Positions 25,593 through 34,012 of a DNA stretch of 64,000 bases are shown here, piece after piece. Numbering within the stretch: the stretch's first letter is position 1; each line of letters begins with the position of its first letter. The stretch comes from PALSA-1003 sp963791945. GTDB lineage: Bacteria; Pseudomonadota; Gammaproteobacteria; Burkholderiales; Casimicrobiaceae. The stretch covers positions 3,224,001 to 3,288,000 of the forward strand of contig CAWBUD010000002.1 in NCBI GenBank assembly GCA_963791945.1, read 5' to 3'. The translations under genes were made by a program, and so were the position numbers. The notes beneath the pieces are model-generated. The model was not told the origin of the DNA. It made no database searches and saw nothing but the letters and a program-made list of their open reading frames with translations.

Positions 25593-27809
25593 GTGCGCTG
25601 GCCACAAACCGTGAGTGCTGATCGACCCGGCATCCGGCTCGGGCCCCGCCACCCGCGGCTTGCGGCCGCTGGATTTCGGGTGGCCCTCCCGCTGGTCGAG
25701 CGATTCTATGCGTCGCGGCATATCTTCCGGTCGACCAGCCGCTTCGCCACCGAGCGCCTGCGTGCAGTGCGCGCAGCGCTCGACCGCGGAGAAACGGTCT
25801 ATCTCGGTGGGATTGGCGCGGCCGGGTTGCACAATTCCGGTGTCGCGCTGATCGAGCTTTCGCCCGACCGCGGCCCGCGGATCATCTGCAACAACGAGGA
25901 AGAGCGTTTCTCGGGCAAGAAGCACAGTTCGGAGTTCCCGCGCCGCGCGATCGAGGCACTTGCGAGCACCATGGAGCGTCTCCAGATCGGGCCCGAGCGC
26001 ATCGCGGCCTGGCTTGCCACCTGGGACTATCCAGCATTCGCGGCCACGATCTTCCGCACGGTCCTCGAGGAGTTTCCGGCAAGCCTCAGCCTGCTCCACG
26101 CACGAGAGACCCCTTTCATGAGCGCTGCTCAGCTCGATCCTGCCACGCGGGGCCCGCGTCACCTTGGCCGCGCGCTCGGCCTGCCTGGGCCGGTGCCGTT
26201 CATCGGGATGCCGCATCACGACAATCACGCCTGGTTCTCATTCAGCGTCTCGCCCTTCGCACGAAGCGAGACGCCGGTGATGATCTCCGTACTCGATGGT
26301 ACGGGCGACCTGGGTTCGATCTCGCTCTATGTCGTCGAGAACGGATCGATGCGCCAGCTGCGCTGCAACCGCAGCGTCTTCGACTCGCTCGGGACCTACT
26401 ACGGCGTCATCAGCTCGACCCAGGGCGGCTGGACGCTGCTGAGCAGCGAAGGCCGCTACATGGGCGCCGCGGCGTACGGCAACTCCGATCGAGAGACCAA
26501 CGCCGTCTACGCGAAGTTGCGAAGCATCCTGAGCCTGCAGCCGGATGGAGAGATTTATCTCAATCGCACGCTCGCGAACTGGCCGCGCAATTTCTTCGCC
26601 AAGCCCTATACGCCCGAGCTCATTCGTATCCTCGGCGCTCCGGTCGCAGAAAAGGACATGTGGAATCCGGACGCGGTGCTGCGCGTGGAAGACATTCGCC
26701 ATCGACCCGAGACACGGGAACGGCTCGACAAGGCGGCGGCGACGCAAATGGTGTTCGAAGACGCACTGATCCATGTCGTTGACTTCCTGATCCGCAGCAC
26801 CGGCAGCGACCGGCTCGTTCTGACCGGCGGCACGGCGCTCAACGCCGTCGCGAACATGCGCCTGCTGGATCATTTCGATGAGAGCTACTACGAGCGCGTG
26901 CTGGGCAAGCACACGAGGCTTCATCTCTGGGTGCCGCCGGTGCCGAATGACGCCGGGGTGACGCTGGGGGCGGCCTACCTGTTCGCCTATCACGCGGGCG
27001 CGGGCGTCGGTGCGCCGCTCGAGCACGCGTTCTATTGCGGATCGGCTCCGACCGGAGCCGAGATCTCGGCGGCACTAGACGCCGCACCGGACGTTGCCTG
27101 GATGGCGCTCGGCAAGGCTTCGCCCGGACACTGCGAGATCGTCGCCGACCTGATGGCGTACATCACGGCACAAGACGGAATCATCGCGATCTTCCAGGGC
27201 GCGGCGGAGACCGGACCCCGCGCGCTCGGTCACCGCTCCATCCTCGCCAATCCCTGCAACCCGCGCACCCGCGAAGTGCTCAACGACCGTGTGAAGTATC
27301 GCGAAGTCATCCGTCCGCTGGCTCCCATGCTGACGCTGGAGGCAGCGAAGCGCTGGTTCGAGCTCTCGGAGGGAGCCTCCGACGCAGATTACAACGCCTA
27401 CAACTACATGGTGCTCACGGCACGAGCCAAGCCCGGAGCGCGCGAGCGGATTCCCGCGGTGATCCATCGCGACGGCACGGGGCGACTGCAGATCGTCAGG
27501 CAGCACACCGATCCGCTGATGCACGCGTACCTCAAGGCGCTTGGGCGCCGGATCGGTGTCGAGGTGGCGGTGAACACGTCGTTCAACGTCGCAGGTCCGA
27601 TTGCGCAGACAGCAGCGCAGGGGGTCGATACGCTGCGCCGCTCGAGAGGCATGGACGCCGTGGTCATGGTCGCCGAAGAAGGCGATGTCTTCGCCGCTTG
27701 GCGCCGCGATTCCGCCGGGATGCGCGACGGAGGGCGCTTTCTGCGATGGCTGGCGGAATGGCGGACCGAGCGATCAGTCAGCGTACGCTCCGAGAGACGC
27801 CTCGCCTGA
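25593..27809 (+). CDS. Carbamoyltransferase (NodU/CmcH/TobZ family)
   Basis: A 738-residue enzyme with two domains. The N-terminal TsaD-like ASKHA domain has IGAAGLHNSGVALIE, NNEEERFSGKKH, MPHHDNHAWFSFSVSPF (HxxxH-type metal site) and VLDGTGDLGSISLY, then LVLTGGTALNAVANMRL. The C-terminal YrdC-like half has FQGAAETGPRALGHRSILAN, YREVIRPLAPML and EVAVNTSFNVAGPI. Family members make a carbamoyl-adenylate and transfer the carbamoyl group to a hydroxyl of a sugar, antibiotic or Nod factor. The N-terminus (GTG start, no clear ribosome site) is longer than usual and uncertain. The acceptor is unknown. Confidence 0.88.
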   Translation: MRWPQTVSADRPGIRLGPRHPRLAAAGFRVALPLVERFYASRHIFRSTSRFATERLRAVRAALDRGETVYLGGIGAAGLHNSGVALIELSPDRGPRIICNNEEERFSGKKHSSEFPRRAIEALASTMERLQIGPERIAAWLATWDYPAFAATIFRTVLEEFPASLSLLHARETPFMSAAQLDPATRGPRHLGRALGLPGPVPFIGMPHHDNHAWFSFSVSPFARSETPVMISVLDGTGDLGSISLYVVENGSMRQLRCNRSVFDSLGTYYGVISSTQGGWTLLSSEGRYMGAAAYGNSDRETNAVYAKLRSILSLQPDGEIYLNRTLANWPRNFFAKPYTPELIRILGAPVAEKDMWNPDAVLRVEDIRHRPETRERLDKAAATQMVFEDALIHVVDFLIRSTGSDRLVLTGGTALNAVANMRLLDHFDESYYERVLGKHTRLHLWVPPVPNDAGVTLGAAYLFAYHAGAGVGAPLEHAFYCGSAPTGAEISAALDAAPDVAWMALGKASPGHCEIVADLMAYITAQDGIIAIFQGAAETGPRALGHRSILANPCNPRTREVLNDRVKYREVIRPLAPMLTLEAAKRWFELSEGASDADYNAYNYMVLTARAKPGARERIPAVIHRDGTGRLQIVRQHTDPLMHAYLKALGRRIGVEVAVNTSFNVAGPIAQTAAQGVDTLRRSRGMDAVVMVAEEGDVFAAWRRDSAGMRDGGRFLRWLAEWRTERSVSVRSERRLA

Positions 27810-27832
27810 AGAGGGGTCGTACGCGGTTGCGT

Positions 27833-28153
27833 TTACTCCGCCGTCAGTCGCAACCGGACACCCAGCCAGCGCCAGGGACCGCAACCGATCTTGACGTCGC
27901 GACGCAGGACCAGCGAAGGAACGGCGCCGGGCTCGGGGCAGCCGGGGTACGCCATGAGCGCGGCGAGGACGTGCGAGACTCCGAACCAGCCGAGGATGGC
28001 CGCGGTCGCGATCCCGGGTACCGAGAATCCGGTAGACCACGGCAAGAGAATGTCCAGCAACGGCAGGCTGCCACCGACACTGAACCGCGCCGCATGCTGG
28101 CGACGATTCAAGGGGCGCCAGTCGCCGGCCTCGTCGGTGCAACAATGCATCAT
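27833..28153 (-). CDS. Small membrane protein, second gene of a mer-type unit
   Basis: A 106-residue protein beginning MMHCCTDEAGDWRPLNRRQH, followed by two hydrophobic segments (PLLDILLPWSTGFSVPGI and TAAILGWFGVSHVLAALMA) and a conserved-looking tail with YPGCPEPGAVPSLVLRRDV and GCGPWRWLGVRL. Cysteines lie at the N-terminus (CC) and after the second helix, as expected for a metal-handling inner-membrane protein, but no named family fits. Its ATG overlaps the upstream stop (ATGA), so it is coupled to the Cys-rich gene and driven by the mer-type promoter. A membrane transport role for a thiophilic metal is inference. Confidence 0.65.
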   Translation of the reverse strand: MMHCCTDEAGDWRPLNRRQHAARFSVGGSLPLLDILLPWSTGFSVPGIATAAILGWFGVSHVLAALMAYPGCPEPGAVPSLVLRRDVKIGCGPWRWLGVRLRLTAE

Positions 28154-28428
28154 CGCGGGCAGCAGGACATGGCGCTCGATGCCTGCCGCGGCGGACAGCG
28201 CACCGACCCGTAGGAGCAGAAAACGCAACAGTCGCCCGGCTGCGGCTTGAGCACCGCGCGGCAGTGCTCGCACTCGTAGAACCACTGGCAGGCGTCCACG
28301 GGCATGGTTTCGGTCTTGCCGTGCCCGCACGCCGGGCAGGTCAGCGTCGATTCGAGCGCGACGGCGCCCGCGAGCAGCGCGCCGTCTCCTGCGGCATCCG
28401 GCGACGGGCTTGGGACCTCCGGGCTCAT
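28150..28428 (-). CDS. Cys-rich zinc-ribbon-like protein (GDCCVFCSYG family)
   Basis: A 92-residue protein. It contains CPACGHGKTETMP and CEHCRAVLKPQP, which together make a zinc-ribbon-like pair, followed by the conserved-looking block GDCCVFCSYGSVRCPPRQ with three cysteines and a fourth soon after, and a CC near the C-terminus. I recall such proteins beside mercury or ArsR/MerR-type regulated genes, but no activity is established. The annotated ATG lies where transcription from the mer-type promoter should begin, so the message would be nearly leaderless, or translation starts further in. First gene of the unit. Confidence 0.7.
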   Translation of the reverse strand: MSPEVPSPSPDAAGDGALLAGAVALESTLTCPACGHGKTETMPVDACQWFYECEHCRAVLKPQPGDCCVFCSYGSVRCPPRQASSAMSCCPR

Positions 28429-28434
28429 GGCGTA

Positions 28435-28465
28435 ACTTTACTTCCGTACCCGAGTACGGAGTCAA
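28435..28465 (-). promoter_or_regulatory. Mercury-operon-type operator/promoter (MerR-dependent, 19-bp spacer)
   Basis: Read on the minus strand: TTGACT (-35), a 19-base spacer, TAAAGT (-10). The spacer contains the dyad TCCGTAC-TCGG-GTACGGA. The 19-bp spacing and this dyad are the hallmarks of MerR-activated promoters and match the classical merT promoter of Tn21 almost base for base (Tn21 has ATGA as the dyad centre and TAAGGT as -10). It faces the Cys-rich gene at 28428; the merR stub starts 5 bases beyond the -35 box on the other strand. Confidence 0.88.
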
Positions 28466-28470
28466 GCGCC

Positions 28471-28569
28471 ATGAACACGCTTCCCAGGAGCGCCACCATC
28501 GGCGTCACGATCGGCGTGCTCGCCGAAAGAGCGGGAGCATCGCTGCCGGAGACGCAGGGAGGGCCGTAG
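28471..28569 (+). pseudogene. merR: Truncated merR (N-terminal stub)
   Basis: A 32-residue frame in the divergent position expected for merR. It contains TIGVTIGVLAERAGASLPET, matching the first helix and turn of MerR (TIGVxAxxAGVxxETIRFY) with TIGV duplicated, then runs to a TAG. The recognition helix, coiled coil and metal-binding cysteines are absent, so it cannot regulate. The downstream DoxX-like gene begins 12 bases later, so the body of merR appears to have been deleted. Confidence 0.7.
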
Positions 28570-28581
28570 CTCCAGCGCCTC

Positions 28582-29379
28582 ATGACAAGCTCCGACATCG
28601 AATCACGACCGCGGCAAAAAACGACGATGGGCTTCGGCTGGCGCGTCTACGGCCTGGGCGTAATGTCGTTGGGCATGGTCGGCGTGGCGTGGGGGGACTT
28701 CGTCCTGGGGCAGCCGGTGCTCAAGGATTTGCCCGACCGCACCGCCCTAGCCTATGTCGCCGCTGCGTTCATGCTCGTCGCGGGCGCGGCCGTCGAGTGG
28801 CGTCGGACTGCGGCCTGGGGCGCCGCGGCGCTCACCGCATACTACGCGATCATTGTCGTGATCCTGATGAACGGCCGCGTGGTGCTCGCCCATTACGCCG
28901 AGTTCGGCACCTACAGCGGCGTCGCCGAGGAGGTCGCGATCACGGCGGGCGGGCTGATCGTCTACGCTGCCAGCGCCAGGATCGATGCGGCTCTGGCCGC
29001 GCGCCTCACGCGGCTGGGTCAACTGGCGTTCGGGGTTTGTGCGCTGCTATTCGGCGGAGCGCATTTTTTCTATATGAACCTCACGGCCCCGATGGTCCCC
29101 AAATGGCTGCCGCCCGGCCAAGAGTTCTGGGCTTATGCGACCGGGGTTGGCCACATCGCGGCGGGCGTTGCGATCCTCACGGGCGTGCAGGCCCGCCTCG
29201 CCGCGATTCTGCTGACCGCGATGTACGCGTCCTTCACCCCGCTGGTGCACGTGCCGATGCTCCTGGCCGATCCCTCCAGCCATATGAACTGGACCGAGAA
29301 CGCCATCAATCTTGCCCTGACCGGCGTCGCCTGGGTCGTGGCGGACTCGCTGGGGGAGGCGCAAGTGGAGCGGCTCTAA
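28582..29379 (+). CDS. DoxX-like multi-helix membrane protein
   Basis: A 265-residue protein with seven or eight hydrophobic segments. The C-terminal half matches DoxX-like proteins: RLGQLAFGVCALLFGGAHFF, MVPKWLPPGQEFWAYATG, VGHIAAGVAILTGVQARLAA and a last helix. The N-terminal half repeats the four-helix pattern. DoxX-like proteins often act with oxidases or in thiosulfate/quinone chemistry, but specific function is unknown. It begins 12 bases after the merR stub, so it may have been joined to this locus by the deletion. Confidence 0.75.
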   Translation: MTSSDIESRPRQKTTMGFGWRVYGLGVMSLGMVGVAWGDFVLGQPVLKDLPDRTALAYVAAAFMLVAGAAVEWRRTAAWGAAALTAYYAIIVVILMNGRVVLAHYAEFGTYSGVAEEVAITAGGLIVYAASARIDAALAARLTRLGQLAFGVCALLFGGAHFFYMNLTAPMVPKWLPPGQEFWAYATGVGHIAAGVAILTGVQARLAAILLTAMYASFTPLVHVPMLLADPSSHMNWTENAINLALTGVAWVVADSLGEAQVERL

Positions 29380-29442
29380 CGTCGGCTCTCGCAAGAGCTG
29401 CCGGTCGGTATTGCCTTGGAATCTTTTAGGTAAGTCCTCGGG

Positions 29443-30429
29443 TCAAGCGCTACGCCGCTTGCGCACGAGTTCGCGCAATGTGCTGCGTAGGTTGCGCACG
29501 GCGGGCGTATCGCGATGCCGTGCCGCCGAAATGAGTCCCACCGGCGGCATGTCGAGTGGAACCGGAAACGGCATGCGCCGCACTCCGCCCAGCATCTGGA
29601 TATCGTGCCCGGCGTCGGAAGGAACGACGCTGAGCATGCGCGGATTGACCCGCAGCGTCAGATGGATGATCTTAATCGACGACGCTTCGACAGTCGCGAC
29701 CGGAGGCGTCAACATCGCCTTCGCGAAGACAGCGTTGATGGCAGCGCGCGTCGGCGTCCCCTCGGGTGGGAGCAGCCAGGTAAACTCGCAGAGATCGGCG
29801 AGCTCGATGCGTTCGCTGCGGACCATCGGATTCTGTGGGTGCACAAGGAGACAGCCCGCCTGCCGGATCAGCGTCTCCTGTACAAGCCCCGGTGGCAGTG
29901 GCGCGGTCGAGCAGCGGCCAATTACCGCGTCGAGGTTTTGCAGACGCAATTCCTCCAGCAAGGTCGTCGTCGGCGCTTCCGTCACGGTGACTGACATGCG
30001 CTGTCGTTCCCCGGTGAGCTCAGCGATCAGGCTTTCGATGAGCGGACCGGAGACGAAGGGGATGATGCCAAGCCGCAGACGACTGCCGATGCCTGCGCGA
30101 TAAGCGTCAAGCTCGGTGGCGAGCGAGCGATAGTCCGCCAGCATCGCGCGCACGCGCGCCAGTACGAGTTCGCCGGCGCCGGTGAGGCTCATTCCCTTCG
30201 CGCGATCGCGATCGAACAGGTGAACGCGAAGCAGTTGCTCGATGTCGCGCAGCGCGCGGCTTGCCGCCGGCTGCGTGAGCCCGAGCTCGGCGGCCGCCGC
30301 GGTGATCGATTTGTGGGCGTAAATGGCCAGCACGAGCTCCATGTCGCGTGGGCGAAGCCTGCTCGCAACGGCTTCGCGCTGCGCGTTGGCGGTCCGATGT
30401 TCTACGACGCGAAGCGTTGTGTGTCTCAC
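29443..30429 (-). CDS. LysR-family transcriptional regulator
   Basis: A 328-residue regulator. After a 28-residue extension, the winged helix reads MELVLAIYAHKSITAAAAEL followed by GLTQPAASRALRDIEQLLRV and HLFDRDRAKGMSLTGAGEL. The remainder is the periplasmic-binding-like effector domain. The GTG start is uncertain; starting at the internal ATG would cut into the first helix. It is divergent from the Bug-type binding protein gene with 97 bases between, the standard arrangement for regulation of an adjacent aromatic or carboxylate catabolic unit. Confidence 0.9.
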   Translation of the reverse strand: MRHTTLRVVEHRTANAQREAVASRLRPRDMELVLAIYAHKSITAAAAELGLTQPAASRALRDIEQLLRVHLFDRDRAKGMSLTGAGELVLARVRAMLADYRSLATELDAYRAGIGSRLRLGIIPFVSGPLIESLIAELTGERQRMSVTVTEAPTTTLLEELRLQNLDAVIGRCSTAPLPPGLVQETLIRQAGCLLVHPQNPMVRSERIELADLCEFTWLLPPEGTPTRAAINAVFAKAMLTPPVATVEASSIKIIHLTLRVNPRMLSVVPSDAGHDIQMLGGVRRMPFPVPLDMPPVGLISAARHRDTPAVRNLRSTLRELVRKRRSA

Positions 30430-30526
30430 CTGTGCATACCGGCTATGTATACCAGCAATGCTATGAACCTATGCATCACCATATCGGATAGATTATGCCC
30501 GGTTACATCACTCTGTCGAGTCGACC

Positions 30527-31501
30527 ATGAAGCTTCGTTTCATCGCACCCATCGCCGCGCTGCTCGTCATCGTCGCTACGATCGGGAACGCAGAGGCGCA
30601 GCCGTACCCCTCTCGTCCGATCAAGCTCGTCGTCCCCTATGGACCGGGCGGCGCAGGCGACGTGATCGCGCGCATTGTCAGCGAGCAGCTCGCCAAGGAC
30701 CTCGGCGTCTCGGTCGTGGTGGAAAACAAGGCTGGCGCCGGCGGCATGATCGGCGCGCAGGCGGTAGCGAGCGCGCATCCGGACGGCTACACCGTCCTTG
30801 TGGGCAACACGACCGAGATGGTCGTGGGACCATACCTGCTGAAGTCGCCCAGCTACGAGACGCAGCGCGACTTTCGTCCCGTCGCGCTGGCCGGCTACCT
30901 GCCGCAGCTGCTCGTGATGAACCCTTCGATCAAGGCCACCACCATCGACCAGTTCATCGCGCTGGCGAAGGCCAATCCAGGCATGTATTCGTATGCGACT
31001 GCCGGCATCGGCAGCACGGCGCACATCGCCGGCGCACTCCTCGAGCGGCTTACGGGGATCAAGCTCCTGAGCGTCCCCTACAAGGGCGGAGCGCAAGCGG
31101 TTACCGATGTCCTTGCCGGCAACGTCAGCATCTACTTCTCGGGCATCCCGCCGGCCATCGGTCACGTCAAGGCAGGCAAGCTCGTGGCGCTCGGCATCGC
31201 GGGAACCCACCCCGTCTCCTCGCTCCCCGATGTGCCCGTGCTGGCGACCGGCGCGCTCCAGCGCCTGGACCTGACGGCATGGTTCGGGTTCTTCGTTCCC
31301 AAGGACACGCCGCAAGACATCGTGGAGCTGCTCCACGGCAAGCTGCGTCAGATCATCGACTCGCCCGAGGTGCACTCTCGCCTCCTCGATGTCGGTGTCG
31401 AACCGGGCTCGATGAGCGCAGCGCAGTTCGAGCAGTTCGTGACGGCAGAGCGCAAGAAATACGGCGATTTCCTGACCGAGCTCGACATCAAGATCGAGTA
31501 G
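30527..31501 (+). CDS. Bug/TctC-type tripartite tricarboxylate transporter substrate-binding protein
   Basis: A 324-residue periplasmic binding protein. It has a signal peptide (MKLRFIAPIAALLVIVATIG, cleavage after NAEA), then the family opening YPSRPIKLVVPYGPGGAGDV, VVVENKAGAGGMIGAQAVA, PDGYTVLVGN, GIGSTAHIAGALLERLTGIK and VPYKGGAQAVTDVLAGNV. Such proteins bind carboxylates by a pair of bound waters. No TctA/TctB membrane genes are adjacent, which is common for the many orphan Bug proteins of Betaproteobacteria. It is followed after 10 bases by an MBL hydrolase, probably in the same operon. Confidence 0.92.
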   Translation: MKLRFIAPIAALLVIVATIGNAEAQPYPSRPIKLVVPYGPGGAGDVIARIVSEQLAKDLGVSVVVENKAGAGGMIGAQAVASAHPDGYTVLVGNTTEMVVGPYLLKSPSYETQRDFRPVALAGYLPQLLVMNPSIKATTIDQFIALAKANPGMYSYATAGIGSTAHIAGALLERLTGIKLLSVPYKGGAQAVTDVLAGNVSIYFSGIPPAIGHVKAGKLVALGIAGTHPVSSLPDVPVLATGALQRLDLTAWFGFFVPKDTPQDIVELLHGKLRQIIDSPEVHSRLLDVGVEPGSMSAAQFEQFVTAERKKYGDFLTELDIKIE

Positions 31502-31511
31502 GCGCGCGGCG

Positions 31512-32396
31512 ATGAGGCTCTGGCTCCTAGGGACCGGCACGCCGACGCCGTCGATGCGGCGAATGTGCTCCGGATACCTGGTGCAAGTTGGCGCCGATTA
31601 CCTTGTGTTCGATCACGGCTTCGGCGCGCACCATCGATTGCTGGAACTTGGCATCGCGGCCACCCAGGTGTCACACGCGTTCTTCAGCCACCACCACTAC
31701 GACCATATCGGCGATTATCCGCGCCTGCTGCTGACGCGCTGGGATCAGGGTGCCGGACGGGTGCCCGACCTCCAGGTGTACGGTCCCCCCGGCATGGAGG
31801 CGATCACCCAACGCCTCATCGCCGATGACGGCGCGTTCGGACTCGACCTCATTTCGCGCACGCAGAACCAGGCGAGTCTCGATGTCTACCGCGCTCGCGG
31901 CGGAAAGGGCGAGCGCGCCCGGCCGCGGCCGGTGGTCCGAGAGCTTGCGCCCGGCGAGGTGGTGCAGCGCGCAGAATGGACCGTGCGGGTTGTCGAGGTC
32001 CATCACTTCGCACCGCACCTCGTATCCTATGGATACCGGCTCGACGCGGATGGCCACTCGTTCGTCTATTCCGGCGACACGGGTCCTTGTCGCGCACTGC
32101 AGACGCTGGCGCAGGACTGCGACGTCCTCGTGCACATGTGCCACTACCTGAGCGGCACGGCGCCGTCCAAGGTCTTCGCCGCGTTCACCATGGGGCATCG
32201 CGAGCTTGCGGAACTCGCGCAGGCCGCGCGCGTGCGCAATCTCGTACTTTCCCACGTGAGTGCTCAGTTCGATCGCCCCGGCATGCGGGAGCGCGTCATC
32301 CGGGAAGTCTGCGAGATCTTCCGCGGCAACGTCTATTTCGGGGAGGACCTGATGGAAATATCGTTCACTTCTCCGGCGGCGGCGAAACTCGATTAG
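31512..32396 (+). CDS. MBL-fold metallo-hydrolase (RNase Z/arylsulfatase-like group)
   Basis: A 294-residue enzyme starting MRLWLLGTGTPTPSMRRMCS, the RNase-Z-like opening strand. The metal site is complete: HAFFSHHHYDHIGDYPRLL (HxHxDH), a later His in EVHHFAPHLVSYGY, FVYSGDTGPC with the bridging Asp, and NLVLSHVSAQFD with a late His. It lacks the exosite arm of tRNase Z. Adjacent to a Bug-type binding protein and LysR regulator, it probably hydrolyses an ester or lactone of the transported compound (inference). Confidence 0.87.
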   Translation: MRLWLLGTGTPTPSMRRMCSGYLVQVGADYLVFDHGFGAHHRLLELGIAATQVSHAFFSHHHYDHIGDYPRLLLTRWDQGAGRVPDLQVYGPPGMEAITQRLIADDGAFGLDLISRTQNQASLDVYRARGGKGERARPRPVVRELAPGEVVQRAEWTVRVVEVHHFAPHLVSYGYRLDADGHSFVYSGDTGPCRALQTLAQDCDVLVHMCHYLSGTAPSKVFAAFTMGHRELAELAQAARVRNLVLSHVSAQFDRPGMRERVIREVCEIFRGNVYFGEDLMEISFTSPAAAKLD

Positions 32397-32519
32397 TCGG
32401 GCAAAGGCGGCCAATCGCCGGAATTTTCGCGACCCGGCAAGTAGAGGACAGTCTCCTCCGATACTCCCCGGCCACCGCCTCTCCTGCGCGCAGACTGCTA
32501 TCGGCCGAGACTGGCCACC

Positions 32520-33728
32520 TCATTGCCGCTCGAAGACGACGTAGCGCGGCCTCGAGATGTTCTCGGTGGGCGGGTTGATGCGCCTGTTGTATCCGAGCGC
32601 GGCGAAGGCCGTTGTGGAGAAGTAGGCCGGACGGACGCCGATGTAGTGCCAGCCCGCGCCCCCAAGATTATCCGACGAGACCAACTGGAGATCGCGCGGC
32701 GCCGTAAGGAAGCCGACGCACAGTTCAGCGCCCAGATCCTCGCCGCCGTACATGCAGGTGACAGCCACGTCGCGGTCGTTGGCGGTGAGAGCCGGCCAGC
32801 CGTAGGCGCGGCGGCTGCTCCAAATGCGCTCCTGTCTCAGGAGCGTGAGCGACGTGGCAGAGACCACGGCCGTGTTGACATGGGGGAAGGGAAATGCCCG
32901 AGCCTCCGGATGGTCCCCCGCCACGCGCCGAGCCTCCATCCAGGCGAACCACAGCTCATTGCGCACTCGCGTGGCGCCGATGATCTCGTTGTCAGGACTC
33001 TGGGCCGGCGCGAACCATTGCTCGCCCGACGGGAGGCTCACGAGCCAGTCCTCGGTGCGGATCGTGGCAATCGAGAGGTCCGAGGTCGTGATGTGCGCCG
33101 AAGGCGGCTCGGCCCACGACCAGACCCGCATGCTGCTGGTGCCCGTGTGCGCCCCGAAGAACCCTTTGGCGCCGGTCGACTGGACGGGGCAAATCCAGGT
33201 CTGCGGGACGACGTAGTACTGCATGTTCACCGTCGTCGCTCGTGCCAACTCGCCCAAGGGCAGACGAGCGATGAGCCCCTGCCCGCCGATGTTGGCGGTG
33301 AGATACAGGTAGCTGTCCCCGAAGGCAATGTCCGGGTAGTCGAACGTCTGTCTCTCCTGGCGCACGGTTCCCGGGCGGATGTGATAGCGCACCCAAGCTC
33401 GCCCTTTGCTGTCCTGCAACCGGGCGGGCTCCGAGATCGCGAGCGTGATCTCGCTGTCTCCGTCCGCCCCGTCCGCGGACAGAAGCACCCAGGCGAAACG
33501 GTTGATCTGCGGGATGTAGAGAATCCGCTGGTCGCAGCAGAATCCGCCGGCGATCCCCTTCTGCATATCGTACGGGCTGACGGCCGACCAGGCTGTTCCA
33601 CCATCGCGCGAATAACCGGCGAACCAGTTTCCTGTCACGAACACATCATCGAAGGCGACGGCGACGTTCGTCTCCCAGCCGCCGTTCGGGACGGGGCTCA
33701 GGTCATGGTTGTCGATGACCCGGATCAC
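32520..33728 (-). CDS. Sialidase/neuraminidase-like beta-propeller protein
   Basis: A 402-residue protein with no signal peptide. It opens IRVIDNHDLSPVPNGGWETN and NWFAGYSRDGGTAWSAVSP, which contains an Asp-box-like SxDGGxxW motif. Further blade-like strands include QINRFAWVLLSADG, TFDYPDIAFGDSYLYLTAN and WSWAEPPSAHITTSDL. The catalytic arginine triad of true sialidases is not evident, so it may be a non-catalytic propeller or another glycan-binding protein. Its ATG overlaps the stop of the upstream small membrane gene, so the two are translated together. Confidence 0.6.
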   Translation of the reverse strand: MIRVIDNHDLSPVPNGGWETNVAVAFDDVFVTGNWFAGYSRDGGTAWSAVSPYDMQKGIAGGFCCDQRILYIPQINRFAWVLLSADGADGDSEITLAISEPARLQDSKGRAWVRYHIRPGTVRQERQTFDYPDIAFGDSYLYLTANIGGQGLIARLPLGELARATTVNMQYYVVPQTWICPVQSTGAKGFFGAHTGTSSMRVWSWAEPPSAHITTSDLSIATIRTEDWLVSLPSGEQWFAPAQSPDNEIIGATRVRNELWFAWMEARRVAGDHPEARAFPFPHVNTAVVSATSLTLLRQERIWSSRRAYGWPALTANDRDVAVTCMYGGEDLGAELCVGFLTAPRDLQLVSSDNLGGAGWHYIGVRPAYFSTTAFAALGYNRRINPPTENISRPRYVVFERQ

Positions 33729-34012
33729 CGGGGCATCTCCTTCGGCTCCGTCTCGCGTTCGTCGGGGGCGGGACGATATTCACCGAGAGGCAGACGGCGA
33801 CGATCGGACAGATCGTTCCATTCCTTAGGTGCCGGACGGGGAGGAATTTCGCCGCTCAACTCCACCGAGTCGGGAGCGTCCATGGTCGCGCGCTCCGGGC
33901 CGTAGCCAATGTCCTCGCCAGGCTCGCCCCGGTCTGGTCGCCGTCGTCGGCGTGCGAGGAGAATCAGCGCCGCGAGGCCGGAGAGAACTGCGATCAGGGC
34001 GATTGGGTTCAT
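33725..34012 (-). CDS. Small membrane-anchored peptide coupled to the propeller gene
   Basis: A 95-residue protein with an N-terminal transmembrane helix (PIALIAVLSGLAALILLARR) followed by basic residues and a 65-residue Pro/Glu/Asp-rich tail (EIPPRPAPKEWNDLSDRRRL). Orientation by the positive-inside rule places the tail in the cytoplasm. Its stop overlaps the propeller start (ATGA). No family is recognised. It could tether or chaperone the propeller. Confidence 0.6.
   Translation of the reverse strand: MNPIALIAVLSGLAALILLARRRRRPDRGEPGEDIGYGPERATMDAPDSVELSGEIPPRPAPKEWNDLSDRRRLPLGEYRPAPDERETEPKEMPR

Noticed and set aside
30430..30526. Specific LysR binding site (T-N11-A) between the LysR and Bug-type genes
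   Set aside because: Several partial dyads around ATGTATA/TATGCAT are present, but none is clearly better than chance in this A/T-rich 97-base gap.
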